From Glandiceps talaboti (Eukaryota; Hemichordata; Enteropneusta; Spengelidae), in assembly GCF_964340395.1 (NCBI RefSeq), contig NC_135563.1, forward strand, positions 18,464,151 through 18,528,150: 64,000 nucleotides of DNA. The letters are read 5' to 3'. Made by a program: the position numbers and the translations under genes. Positions 40,987 to 54,999 of the stretch are shown here, one piece after another. The first letter of the stretch is position 1. Every line of letters begins with the position of its first letter. A model generated the notes under the pieces. It saw only the letters and a program-made list of their open reading frames with translations, did not search any database and was not told where the DNA came from.

Positions 40987-41304
40987 CGCAAAGTGGCAGG
41001 AGGGATAGTTGACATTGTAAGAAGTGGAAATTAGCATTGGGGAAGAGAAGCAATGTTTGTTGGCAGTCAAACGCTAGTTCCTATGTCAACAGTTTTATGT
41101 AATGCTACCCCCTGTACCCGGTCTGATTTGTACTTTTGGTGATGTCTCTATGATTTTTGACTGGTGTTCTAAATCGGATGGCTTCTATTGATATTTACAA
41201 ATACAGGAAGGCCCAGGGGAGAGGAGTTTGGAGGGACAGGTGGGTCGGTTGGTCAGCTATGAGGTGTTGGGACAGTGGTTGTGAGTTGATAGACGTTTAG
41301 AGAA

Positions 41305-41327
41305 ATATATATATATATATATATATA
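41305..41327. repeat. Short (AT)n tract
   Basis: About eleven AT units. Confidence 0.92.
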
Positions 41328-44300
41328 GTGTTTAGCGTATTGTCATCACATTGGTGATGTGGTCGTTGGCATTGTCATCCTTACTATCACTGACATAGTG
41401 GCCTAGTGTGTTTGATAAATGTGAATGTGTAATGCAACTTTAAACTTGCACCGGCAGTCTTTGTATTCCCCCATCATCTGCATTATCGTGCCATTATAAA
41501 CTAAAGTAATGAGAATGTTTTAACTACTAATGTTGAGTGATAACAAGGCAATCCCCAAGTGAACCTCTTTGATAAGAATTCAAATTAGACACTAGGATAG
41601 TAGCTCCGGTGAGACTACCGCTCCCATTGTACACCCATCTTTGTTTGGCTACGACTATGTCTACCATCAATTCAGCCAGCGTGTAAAAAGAAATCAAAAA
41701 AAGTTAGTGATCAGAATGCAAGCAGCAAGAGTGCGCTTACTGTAGCTCTAACTGATCTAAATAGGAGTTTAATATCATAAGGGAATGCATGTAATGTAAT
41801 AAAGTGGAGATAGTGATGGTATAAACTATATTCCATAGGGGAAAAATTAGAAAAAGAGTCTAATAGGAGAATGAAAACTTTAGGGAGAATTCATTGAAGT
41901 CCAGTTTGGGCTGTCTTACTGCAACTTAATGTGACGCTGATAGCGATTAGTCAGTAGTTGCCACGGTAATGAATAGAAACAAATATAGCTTCATCTGATT
42001 GCGATATTTTTTTAATCACATAAATTTGTCATTGTTGAATGCAACTTTTCAACGGTTTTTGATAGCGACTGAAAGATGTTGTTCACTGAGAAAAATTATC
42101 CAATTGGCCGACATTAGTGAATCATTATCACCTATTTGTGAAAAGATGATGTACAGATTTTTTTGTAACTTTTTTGTTGTTGATAATTTGGCTTCAAATA
42201 TTGTAAGGAATATCAAAAGAATGAAGCAAGTCATTGCATATAAAGTAATTGGTGCAAGTTTGGTTTTGAAGTTGTGTAAAACTCATGGCACCAAAATTTT
42301 GGTTCAAGAATTTTTGTAGTAAAAAGATTTAAAGTCATACGAAACTAATGTTACAAAATAGTTGATAGAAGAATTTTTTGAGAAAGAACTAGAAAGACAG
42401 AACGATAAATTTGTTCCTTGCCATAAAACAAGGCAGGGTTTGAAAGTGACTGATCTCTACAGCTTGTTTTTGTTTGAAACTATATAAAAAAGTGTGAAAA
42501 TGATGAGTTCTATGTTGCTTGAAACTATAAAAATTAGTGAAGGGGGATGGAAAAGCAATCTATAGATGGCCAAGGGCAGTCTCTAACTCACCCAATACTG
42601 GAAAATCAATCCGTCACTCCCAGAAGAGTTTGTGCATAAGTTCATTGCTCCAATGCTGATCAGTGTGAAATCGGTCATTAACTGTACACTGTTGGGGACT
42701 ATTTTTTTTATTGTGAGCAAGTGCAGCCTGAGTGGACTCTTGGGCTGTGTAAATTTAGCTCAGAGCAAGTTCTACCAAAAATAAATTCCGACCAAAAAAA
42801 AAAAACACAAAAAAACACACAATTACTGAAATGTTAGATGAGTTTTATATTTATATGCAAGGAGATGATTATCAAAATGATAAATTTTAGTGATGATTTC
42901 GGCGCGGAAATTCCTAAAGTGGAACTGAAGCATGATGAGTAATTACTGAAAGAAAATACGATGCCATGGTAAGAATCCCCAAGTGGGTCGAGATAGAGAG
43001 GATAGTTTCCACATCTATTTTTTTACTGACCGTACAGGTGAAATAAATTGGACTTATTTAATATGCAAAGGATCGCCGTGTTTGATCTGTATTTGCATGC
43101 TAACTGTAAGACCCGTCAGCAGGTACGCTTTTATCCTATACTTTGATAGATAGATTCAATTTCAGTGAGGTCCCAGACTGTCTGTCCAGAAATGGAGCAA
43201 AAAATATCGGCTCACTCAACGGGAAGAAAGAAGCAATAAAAATGTGTGTATTGGCTATACACTATAATGGAGTTGACAACATATGTCAGTCCAGTCATGT
43301 AGAGAGACATAGGAAGTATTCATATTATGGCATAATATAATTAACCGACGAGTTCTCCTGAGATCTTTCAACTTTAACCAAGCATACTCAACAAAGTTCA
43401 TCAGTTTGGGGAAATGGCCAAATAGGAATCGTCATTCATAAATCACTAGGGGGGAGTTTATTTCAAGGTCTCAAAAGTCGGCTGTTTTTTTCCCCTTTCA
43501 TTGGATTGACTGTATGTGTTGTTGTCAGAGAAATGCTTGATCTATGTGTCACTCATCTTTACTGCATGCATTTTCGACCAACCGTACAATGTACAAAGAA
43601 GTCCTCTTTGTATTTCTAAGACAGCCACTAAGGACCTATTTTACGCATTTGTGGGTAAACATCCAGGGGTCGACAAGTACACGGTGTATGTACCTCAGAG
43701 TTTGTCAGTTTTTCTCCAATTCTCAGCTGACAATAAAATTGGCACTTAGGAGCTGCCACAATGTATAAATGCTTGTCCCAAAGTGAAAGAATTGGAGTGA
43801 TAAAGTTCAAACCATCTTGTCAACATACAGCAGAAGAGCTCGCCACTGTGTGTATATATTTCCATTTTGTCTTCTAAATCAAAGGGGACTCAACTCAAAC
43901 GCTGTCTCTTGGAAACACTGCCTGTCAGAGAGTATGTGTCAAGGGGGTAATTTCGGTTATCCAAAGAGATTGACTCTCCGGGCACTGTACCTGATACCTT
44001 CCAGTGGGAGCTCATCTATCCTTGTACCTCTGAATTGAAATCTCGCACGGCTTGATTTAATGCCGAGGAAATTTGCCATATCTTCAGTTAGAAAATGGAA
44101 GTCTCTAAGCATGTATGCACTTGGAGAATAGTGATTTTCTGTGGTTACTTCTTTGGTAAATTTGTCCCCTCTAAAGACTATTGCAGATATAACAAACTTC
44201 ATAATGTTATTGTGATAAAATGGTCCCATTTATTCAACTAGTCCAATGAGCTGTGAAAACTTTTAAATGCCTCCATGATGTCATGCCTCTGAAGAATACA

Positions 44301-45440
44301 CCGGATCCTTTGATCTGGCACTATCCGTAGTTCTAACTGAATCTTTCAGTGGATTTTTTCCTTGACAGCTAGGACGGAAAATTAAATGGAAATTTTCATT
44401 AAGAAATATTTAAGGAGATTGTCTTGGGAGAGTTGATTCCTTGTATATGTTTTAGATGAAATGTTAATATAGCTTGAAGCGCCAAGGGACAGAGTATAGA
44501 GGTGGCATAATGAACGCTGACATGTTCCGGGTAGTATTAATGCTTTTCTGTGTGGGGAAGTCAACCAATGCACTACAGCATACACAATGATTTGAATACC
44601 ATCAGGCCTGACAACAACCTCTTTAAAAATAAATCACCATCCAGAACCGCTTCTGACTGCAGCCTTTTTAGATGAGGATTCCTGACTAATCCAGCTAGTC
44701 ATTTGTGCAGTTTGTAAAAAGTAGACACTTTGGCATTTTTCACCCAAAATTGATGAGAAGGTCAAAACAACACAGGTCAATTCAAAATTACACACACCTG
44801 CTCTGACAATTTTGCCATTTGAAATTTTTTTTCCTGACAGATATCAAGCAAAATTGTCAAAAAATATTACATTGTGTGCATTTTTTTTCAACCTGCCAAA
44901 TTATTTCCACAAACCGTTTTGTGGTTTCAGTTGGAAAATTTACTAATCTTCGACCAAAAAATAGATTTTTGAGGTGATTTTGTCATCAGTAAACATTGTG
45001 AGAGTATGTGTTCTTTCCACTTGATAAGATTACATGTGAACTCTTTGTTTCTGCCAGGGAATATTTCCTGAGTAAACATAGAAATCGATAGATTTTATAG
45101 AAATTCCCAACGAGCTACAACCAGGTGGGAGAGTAGACTAGCGAGTAAACATTCACAGTGATTTCAATATGAGGAGTAAAACAAACAGACTGAGATGAGA
45201 ATGGTAGCATACTCTGATGATAGTTGGCATAAAGTTACACTCTCTGCTGCTCCGTATAATCATTGCTTGTATATTGACTGCACATCAATGTCACAGTTAA
45301 TGCAAGCCAACAAACCAACGTGAAGGATCAGGGTTTGGTTTCTAACATATATCGTAATGACTCACCAGGTGATTTCGCTGTCCAAACACATTTCCAGGAC
45401 TACTGCGACAATTGTAACATTAATAAATCTGAATTGATCA

Positions 45441-45880
45441 CACTCGAAACTGAAATTTCAATCTACGACATCGTTCTAGGATTTTGAAATAAAGGTTTTT
45501 TCCCAAAACTGGTACTTAAAAAAAAAATAGATTTTCAACCATTTGGTTACAAATTTTGTTTGTCTGTTTGAGTGCTTTCTGGACTTGTAAGTTTAAAAAC
45601 TAAAATGTCAATCCACAACATTTTGATGATTTTGAAATGGCTACTATTTTCAGAACTTTTTCCCACAACTAAAAATGTTTTTAGATTTTCTGATATGTAA
45701 CTAACATTCTCTCTTCTCTCTGCCTGCATGTTGTATGTTTTATTTACGTTTACTGTAAAAACTAAAATCACAAAATGGTTGAAGATTTTGAAACACAGGC
45801 TACTATTTTCAGAAATTTTGCACAAAACTGTAAATGTTCTAGATTTTCTGATATTTATTCACATATTTCCTCTGTTTGTT
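45441..45880. repeat. Three decayed tandem copies of an approximately 150-160 bp AT-rich unit
   Basis: Anchors at 45481 (ATTTTGAAAT), 45629 (same) and 45785 (ATTTTGAAAC) mark three copies. Copies 2 and 3 share AAAAACTAAAAT, GGCTACTATTTTCAGAA and TAGATTTTCTGATAT; copy 1 keeps TTTTTTCCCAAAACT and TAGATTTTC. No coding content. It is a different family from the 15.2-15.8 kb repeat. Confidence 0.65.
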
Positions 45881-46864
45881 TGAATTCTTTAGTTACTTTT
45901 TCAGATTAGAAACCCTTATTACATCACATCAGTGTAACCTAATATTTGTAACAACCAGATCAGAATATTTATCACCACCTCCATCCACATTTTGAAGGAA
46001 AAAACCTAGTAAAAAAAATTGAGCAGATAAGTAATCATTCATACTGATTTAATTTCAGTAAAGATAAGTGGTCAATTGATATTTTTTATCATGGTTACTG
46101 TAATATCTAAAAGAATCTAGGCCCTTTAAGTTAATGTGTACTTTGTCAATAAAACTGGAGTGTATTGGGGCTATAAAAGAATTCCATGCAATTCTCCTAA
46201 AATTAATAGAAAAACTTGGGTCATAAAAACTCACCACAAAATTTGAACTTGTAATTTACCAATGAAGAGATTGGATGAAGAGATGTTTAGTGTATTACAA
46301 CTTATGGCAGTTTACTGAGGTACTCAGAAAAATAGTTCAAATGTAGAATACCGGTATGTCATAAATATAGACGTCCCTTGAACTTTAATAGTAGTGAAAT
46401 AAAATTATATCATTTTTTGGGAAGTGGTTTTTATATCCCTGAAATTCCTAGTTATAACAAATGTGAATATACGCAATATTTAGATTGTTTTAAAAATGTA
46501 TTCATTAAAAACGTCGTATTTGAACCTTTTTTCAAAAAAAGCTGAGGGGTAAAGTAGTTGAAGGTTCAAGGTTTTTTTTGGACTCATAGAGTGCTAATTA
46601 AAAGTGCCACTTATGTCAAAGTTTGTTTGTAATATTGCAATGGCCAAAATGGAAGTAAAACATGGTCAAAAGTATGTTATCTGTTAACATTTAGCTTTTT
46701 TTTGTCAAGTTTAAGGTTTTTTAGAGATGAAAAAATACTAACAGATGTTAAGAGGTGAAGTTTTCCTCTTATTGGCCAAAGTAGAAATAAACATAGGCAA
46801 TGCATGTCATCAGTTCAAACTTGACATTCTTTGCCAGGTTTAAGTATTTGAGAGTTGAAAATAC

Positions 46865-46891
46865 AAATAAATAAATAAATAAATAAATAAA
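46865..46891. repeat. (AAAT)n tetranucleotide repeat
   Basis: About seven units. Confidence 0.93.
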
Positions 46892-49103
46892 AGTACTTTC
46901 AGAGTCATATTTTGGACAAGATTAGACATCCATCCAAGGGTTTTCTACTTCACTTTTACTGTTCATGACAACTTTAAGATAAATTATGTTAGAGTGGAAG
47001 AACTTTAGAAAGGTTTCATCAATCAAATCTAACAACTTGAATGATTTGTTGAGTTACTAATAATGTCATTCTATCGATGATAAAGAAAAGTAGTGTGACA
47101 GCAACGCTACTTTTGGACTGAAAGTATAAAGAAGAGGGAATCAGAACGGAATAATTTATGATGTGTACTACCACAAGTGGAAATGATAGTTACCACATCG
47201 CCAATGTACAAGGCCTATCAGCAACTCCACTGACAAGACCACTAAACAGTCCTTTCATTATTACGCCATCCTCTTGTTTGATTACTTTTCACTTTTTGTG
47301 ACATTGTTATAGCTGTTGATATTTTTACCTCCTGATGACTGCATCATGGTAATTGAGGTACCGTTAGAGTGTAGAAGTGGTAATTAATTTAGGTATAGTT
47401 TTTGTGATGTCTGCGAGGAAAGACCAGAATTTTTAGGTGGGATCATAAAATTGGAATGTTCAGTCATCGCAATTATTGCATTATAAGACTAGAGAGATTT
47501 ATGGTGAAGTCGTAAAGACGAGCTGATATGGCAGATAGCAGGATAATTTATTGGACTGATTCGGGGTTAGTCTCATATTGGCAAAGCACATTAGGATATA
47601 ACAAGATTTCATGTACCAGACAAATCTAGTGCAATACATTTATTGCGGGTTGTAAACACGGTACCTCTCTCTCTCAAAATGGCACCGAATGAGACCTATC
47701 AGGGATGCAAATAGCCTCATTTGTAGTAAAAATTTTAGGAGAAATTTTGAAAACCCATAGTCTTCTGTTTTTATCCCTAAAAGAGACAGATGGATTTAAT
47801 TCAAAATAAACCAAAAAAAAAGAAGATTATTAGAAATGGAATTTTCATGTCGATTTATTTGTCGTACTGAAATAATCAAAATAAGTTTGGTAATTTCTCC
47901 AGTATTCATTACATCAAAACAGACCTTTTCTGTCGAAGTTTTGATTTTAAAAAACTGCAAGAAAGGATTTCACAACTTCAAAATTCATCAACTTTATTGT
48001 GTAGTTATCTTTATTTGGTTGAAAATTATTACATCAAATTACAAAATGCTGTCATATTTAGTAAATGAGTTTATCTTGGACACCAAAATAAATTATTTGA
48101 ATGTTGTTATTGTTCTTAAAAAGTTCCAAAAAAAGTAGTGATAAGATGAAAATAAATTAAAAAATTGTTAGAGGGGGGGGGCGCAAGATGACATAAAGAA
48201 ATAAAGACTTAAAAATACAGGAAAAAGTTGAGTTAGTATGAAAAAGGGGATAAAGTAATAAAGAAATGAAATTTTGTCATACAAGGAAAGAATTTAGTGC
48301 AAAATTTGAGCAATATTAAACAAATTTGAAAGAAAAATGTAAAATTGAATGATATGGCAAAAAATTGTGACAAAATAAAATGAGACATTACAAAATTGGG
48401 TGATATGGTATACAAATTTACCCAAAAAAGAAGAAGAAGAAAATTGCAAAATTAAGTAATATGGAAAATAAATTTTATAAAAAATAACTACGATGACAAA
48501 GTGAATGAGGAGTTGACAGGACCATTACTCACTAGTATGAATTAAGAAGCAAAATGGTCTTAATTGGAGCCCTGAGCAAGCCGATGTGATGATACAAGGT
48601 GATTGGATAGGAAGTAGTTGTAGGAAGCCATGATTACTGATACAGCAAGATTGTCATATATATTAGTATTGACATTGTGTGCGTCTCATTTACATGGGAA
48701 TCGTAACGGAACAGTTGATCCCCTACAAACTGGTCTTTTCCTCTCTGTACTTTACTGCATATCCTACTACAAATGCACAACGGACTAAACGACTCAAGTC
48801 TGCTAGTGCCAGATAATTCCCCGGATTGATTGGGGTGATACAGGCCAGGCAAATCTAATCCGCCACCTAATGATAGGCGTGTACTACCGCCAAGTCAACC
48901 CACCAAGGAGAGATCTCTTTTTCTGTTTGTTTTATTCTTCATACGAAATATATTTTGGGGAGATGACTGTGGCAATTTCAGTCGACTGTTTGAATTACTT
49001 GTGAAGGAGAAGATTGGCAGAAAGTTTGTTTTAACCATGATTAATATCCAAATTTACTGTAACAGATCACTCAGAAGTTGATGGGGGCAAAGTGGTCAAA
49101 TTG

Positions 49104-49117
49104 GTTGCCATGGTAAA
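49104..49117. promoter_or_regulatory. RFX X-box-like site GTTGCCATGGTAAA
   Basis: 13 of 14 positions match GTTRCCATGGYAAC; the expected final C follows one base later. Function is inferred. Confidence 0.35.
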
Positions 49118-51942
49118 CAGCATATGTTAAGTCAGTGCATTTTAGTGACATTTGAGTGATGAGGTATCTGAATGGTCATCTCGCTGTTGTTGAATTGAAG
49201 TCAATCTGAACATAGTGGTCATACATTTATTGATAGTCGCAATTCTACGATGAAGTTTACAACATTTATGTACACTCGCAATAGTAGCATGACTTTTACA
49301 ACTTGGATAGCTGACTTGACTCGTATCAATGGGTATCCCAAGCTTGTATGTTAGGGTGTTCAATTATACATTGTGATGTCAGTTAGCATGAGTACAGTTG
49401 GCAACTGCCTTCATATCTGACTGATCATCACAGTCCTTTACTGAAGCCATTTAAATGCTAAATAGTCAGCCTGCTAGCCAGGCCGCTTGGGGAATTCAAC
49501 AAGAAATGCAGAGCTCAGCTTAGAAAATGACCAGTGTGTTAAGTAGAGCAGTGGAGCGTGAGTCTGAATGAAAAGATCGGGGTGGAAGTTGCAACGCAGT
49601 GGCAAAGATCACAACAAAAGGATACAGGTCATGGAGAAAAGACGGCCCTAATGGTGAAGGGACCCCGCACAAGCCCTCAAGTTAAAGGACGAACCTCAGA
49701 GACTGATGCCTTCTGGGAAAATACGGAAATAGCCGGTCAAAGATTAAAGTATACTAATTTTTAGAACATGTTTCATGCACTGTCAAATCTTCTCCAATAG
49801 GAATTTCTTGACATGTTGTTAAAAAGAGAGGAAAATCACATTGATATGCAGCGATTGGAGCAAAGTGAAGTTCAGTGGGACCATTGAAGTAGACCTAAAC
49901 TTATTAATGAGAGACTATCCGATAGATATCATGACTGGTAACTAGGGACTTATTTGTTAGTTTGTTATGCGTGTTCTATAAAATCAAATGGCAAGCTGTA
50001 AGAGCTGATCTGAGAGCCAAGGGAACAAAGGTCGAACAATAGTTCTCGGTACGGCTTACAAGCCAGAAACACAGACAAGATATTTTTATGTTGCATATAA
50101 ACGTCAGATTTCTCTCTCTCCGACTTACGCCTGCAGCCCTAAGCGGGCAGATGTCCTTCCTTATCATTTGTTCCGCCTAACTTATTACCAACTCTACTAT
50201 CCATTGTTCCAGAATCACAAGGTTTTCCAGGTTTTAGATTTATTTCTATGGTGTTGTATTACATTTGGAGGGCATTTTACATCACGATTTATCATATCAA
50301 ATGGGGTTGGGTTTCCATATTTTCATTGAAATATTAGGAAAATGCCATTCTTTCTTTTCCCATTAAGCAAATGTTTCTGGGAAGATGAATCTATATTTTC
50401 GGTGTCGCTTTTCACCGCGAGTAATTAAATTTATGAGATGAGAATACAACTGATGAAATGGCTATGGGCATTAATGTGGAATACAATATCATGAACACTG
50501 TTACACTTCATTGCCATTGACCAAATGTGACGATACAAACAACACCATCATATTTCCACTTTAACACATATTTTATTTTCTGTTTATCCTGAAAATAAAT
50601 CATCAATTTGGAAAAACTAGGACAGCTCTGTCTCTAGTTTTTATTTTTCTATTTTGTCGTAGACATGAAAAATGAAAACAAAAATATTTGTGATCTTAAA
50701 TTTATTTAATTCTTCATTTTGACTGTATTCTTTATTTTATTGATATAAAAAAATGAAATATTACTGATACTGTTTACAATATTTAGTGAATTTTTATTTT
50801 TGATCTTTTTCATTATTTTGTAGCAATTTTATTTATATATGAAGTCAAGTACTTTAATCGTGGAAGTCAATCTTGTACAAGTTTGTGTCAATAAATAAAT
50901 AATGTAGAAATGTGTATATTACCACTACAGCAAGGCTGTAGTATCAAATATTGATACATCGACTCGAACTCTAAGCCTCTTTCAGGAGATCGTGGGGAAA
51001 ACTAACTACAGAATTTCAGAAAAATAATTGAAACCGAATAATATGCTAGTAGTGAAGTTGATGAAAAATTGAAGGAGAGTATGGCATTGCATGTTTTGGC
51101 TGAAAGGTGCAACTAACTTGGAAGGGTATCCAGGTGTAATACGTAATCACTGTAAGCTGCTTTCGTAAGAAGTTTAGTAAGGCAGCAATCAAAAATAAAG
51201 TGATTTACTCAGTACATTACCATAGCGAGGTGATTACTTTATAAAACCCCTCAATAATATTCCAGGCCTTTTGGCTTTTGTTTAATTTTTCGTGAGTATA
51301 TTCCTAAATGTAGTTTATATTACAATCTTCTTTAGTTATTTGGCATTGAATCCGTGATCAAAAGCATTGAAGGGGAGCTCTGAAGTTATTCAACAGAAAA
51401 AGATCTCCACTTTAATTTCAATTCGATCATTTGTCTATAGCCACAATCAAGCTTCTTACAAGCTAAGTGAGTTTGATGACGGGAACATAATGCGTAAAAA
51501 ACGAAGCTCAGCTGAGGCATGGCAGCCCGTCGGGAATACTACATTAAGGTATGGAAGGAAATTGTGCCTTGGGCCAACCTGCATACGAGTAATCTCTCTG
51601 CTTGTCCCTAGAGCTGCTATTAAAACAGTATTACACCCTTGTAATTCCTGATTAATGTATGTTGTTTGACCAATGCCTTAAGTCTGTGTTTTGAGTCCCG
51701 ACACGACAGTGTGGATGCCTTGTCCAGAGAGCACCAAATACATGTATGCCACTAATGAATAACACAAACAAGAGCTAGGCTTTGTAGGAGTGGCCATTAT
51801 GCTACAATTATGAGTGAATTGGATACAATAGTGTGAAAAACGTAACACTTGTATTCAATATCAACACTCAACCACTAACGTTGGGCGAGGAACGCAGCAA
51901 TTGTGTCACAGTCCATATTAACATGCACAAAACGGCTGAAGT

Positions 51943-51985
51943 CAAGCTATGCATGAATGCATAAGCTGCATGGATGCATAGCTTG
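51943..51985. repeat. Perfect 12-bp inverted repeat with 19-nt loop
   Basis: CAAGCTATGCAT at 51943-51954 is the exact reverse complement of ATGCATAGCTTG at 51974-51985. The loop contains a further ATGCAT and a TGCAT, so the same hexamer recurs in about 40 bp. It could be a hairpin or cruciform, or a cluster of ATGCAT-type POU/homeodomain sites. No target-site duplication was seen. Confidence 0.6.
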
Positions 51986-52445
51986 CCTTGAGCAGAAATT
52001 TATAGAAAGCTCACAGCTGATTAAATAAAGACATATTATACTACCTGTGTTTGTAATAAAAGCTTTCTATACTGCAATGATGAACAGCAGCCAACAATAT
52101 CTAGATACTAGCTTAGACTAAAAGATCTGGCTGTAACAACTAGGATTGGTTGTGTTGTTGACACATGTATTCAATTGTCATCATGTTTGTAACTTTACTT
52201 TTCATGCTCAAATATTTCCTGACATGAATTCATTAGATAGAACCGTTAACTTTCTCAGCTTTGGGTGTCAGTTTGTACTAGGTTTTCTTGTATCTATTGA
52301 TGTTTAATTCATACTGTAAATGCAATGATTGGCAATGAATTTGTCAGAATTAAGAGAGAAAAGAACAACAATGCATATTTTCACACTCATATTTGTACAT
52401 CCACACATCTACACATACAGACAGACACACATAGACACACATGTG

Positions 52446-52506
52446 CATACATACATACATACATACATACATACATACATACATACATACATACATACAT
52501 ACATAC
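52446..52506. repeat. (CATA)n tetranucleotide repeat
   Basis: About 15 units flanked by ACACA- and CAGA-rich sequence. The associated open frames on both strands are artefacts. Confidence 0.96.
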
Positions 52507-52812
52507 GCAAGGACTAACCCACCCACAGACAGACAGATAGATAGATACAAATGAACAAACAAGCAAAAAGAAATAAGATGAACATTTTTTTAATTGTGTC
52601 ATATTTTATGTAAAATTAATTTCTGCATCGCGTTCATCTTTTTAAAAAAATGTCAATAAGTTAGGACATCTGCGAACTATAAACTTCATGAAATTGTTAG
52701 CTTGTGATCTTTGTCCATATAGGTAGGAAGGATGCAAAACACTATAGTACACAGAGAGTGCTAGAGAATGCACAAAAATAACTTCTTTTGTAGGGTTATT
52801 GTGTTAACTGAA

Positions 52813-52826
52813 TGATGATGATGATG
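52813..52826. repeat. Short (GAT)n repeat
   Basis: Between four and five ATG/GAT units. Confidence 0.85.
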
Positions 52827-53373
52827 GTGGTGGCAGTGTTAAAGAATATTTGATTTATCATGAACTTTTTTAACCCTATTTTGCACTTTTAAAGGAAAAG
52901 TAATGTTGATAAATTTTTGTTCAAAATAAGACTAGTTTTGCTATTGAACCAAAGCATTTTACCTTGTATGATTATTTGATGAGAAATCACTTTCTTAACA
53001 AGATTATTGAGGGAAGAGAAATGTGGGTGTAAAAATGCAAAAAAGGTCAAAAAGGTGGAAAATCAGATTTTGTAGGATTATTACAGCTAGCGAAAGACCG
53101 GATTGTTATGGCTAGGAACCACTTCTTGTATAAGAGAGGAAAATAAGCGAACTGCAATACTCTGTAAATTGCTTAGTTTTATGGCCTATATTGAGCAATC
53201 TAGTTTAATGGCCCTGTACATAGGCCTAGTTTTACAATATAATATAAAATGTGTACACAAATAGTCAGACTTCCCTCCTGATAACTATAGTCTGTGTTTA
53301 TATTTTGAAGGTTCTTTATGGTGACTTTATAACTCCCAGATCTGCAGGCAATTGATTGGTATATAGCCAGGCC

Positions 53374-53417
53374 CATCCCTAGCAACCTCATATTCCATCC
53401 CTAGCAACCTCATATTC
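53374..53417. repeat. Perfect 22-bp tandem duplication
   Basis: The unit from 53374 to 53395 is repeated exactly at 53396-53417. It contains CCTAGCAACC, which includes the RFX half-site TAGCAAC. The lack of divergence suggests a recent slippage or repair event. Confidence 0.9.
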
Positions 53418-54957
53418 CTGAATGGCCAGTTAAAAAGATTGAATCAGGGTAAAATTGAATAGACTCTCAACGCAGTAAATTAGTACAGTCATCTAATGTG
53501 ATTGTGAATCTGGTGATCGGAGCAGGGTGCATCTGCTGTATTCGCCACTCCTCAAACAGTATTCTAATAAAACAGAGTCAACGAAAAGTGTGTGTAAATC
53601 TAATAAGTAGGGTTTGGTTGTTGGGTTTTTATAACCTAAGAGGTTTAGATGATGTTCTAAGTGATACACACAGACATATGAGTCGTATGGTTGTAGCTAA
53701 AGTTTGATTCTATGACAAGGTTATCACGTCAAACAGCAGACCTCGTAGTTGTCGGCTATAATATTGACCATTGTGTAAGGAAGTTCTACAAGAGAGAGAC
53801 TCGGCTGGCTTTAAATGAATCCACTTGATCAACATAAGTTTAGTGATTACAAAGTATTTATCAGTTACTTCTGACTGTTTTTTGAAGGTTTGTGTCACTT
53901 ATTATACAGTAATTTTGGGGCTTTATTATGGAAACGCCCGAGGCAGCACTTTCTATGTACAAAAGTACTCTGTGTGACACTTTCTTTGACCCCCAAGCAG
54001 ACTCTGAATGGGGTACACTCTGCAGTAAATGGTTGAAAGAGCCACAATGTGCCAGCGTGCAAGCACTTATATAGTGCATGGATTATTTGTTCCTATGCTA
54101 TACAGATGTCGCTATTTTCTTTCCAATCTGTTACATTTTGGGGGGAGATATCCTGTCCTCGTTACCGATCCGATTCGTCCAGCACAACCTGTAAAGATTG
54201 CACCTTGAAGCTAATGTCATAAAACATCCAATTGAAGAGCACCCTGCAAATTAAAAGTGTAAGGAATAAGGTGCATAGTATACAGTAGTGTGTGCGCTAA
54301 CAACGCTAGGATGTCATCATTGCTTGGAGCAAGGTCCCTGTGTGCCACTACCTGATCTCCAGGGTGTCATTGTACTGTATAGTGACTGCATTTGACAATA
54401 TCCTCTCTCAAAGAAAGGGTAACAGACTAGACAGTGAATTCAAGTGGACTTTGCAAGTGACTGCTGAAATGTATCGTGTGAATAGCATGTCCTAGCCATT
54501 CCATATACCACACCATTCAGTACAAGTCTGCAGACGGGCCAAATAGGATACCGTAAATGAGAAAAACATGCAAACATAAGAAGGGTCTTTGCAACTAGAA
54601 GGACACCACTGTGGAATCGCCTTAAGCAAAATGTCTAAAACCGAAGCATTGTGGCATGAAAATTTGATGGGTGTAGTGGGAAAAAAATGACAATATTCAA
54701 CCAACAATAGTTGGCAAATTGGAGGCCGCAAAGCAGGTCTTCTCAGGGGGAAAGATCTAAATAGCTGAGACAGACGCCATTGAAAGAAAGTTGAAAACTG
54801 TAGTCTCACCCTACATTTTGCTGTGTGTAAATAGATTTCCAACAAATACAAAAATTAAATGTGAAGATTTTTTTAAAGTTTAAAGTCTGAAAAGTAACAA
54901 TGGATCTATTTAATATTAAATCTCAAGGTTTTTCCATTTGGGAAATAGACAAAAACT

Positions 54958-54970
54958 TTTCCCGCCAAAA
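54958..54970 (+). promoter_or_regulatory. Candidate E2F-type site TTTCCCGCCAAAA
   Basis: Third exact copy of the 13-mer in the window. Flanks differ from the copies at 822 and 34653, which argues against a shared transposon origin. Confidence 0.35.
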
Positions 54971-54999
54971 TTCTTGATACTTTGTGATACGACGTGCTT

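Noticed and set aside
52325-52602. Frames of 62-71 codons on both strands
   Set aside because: Translations of the CATA microsatellite.
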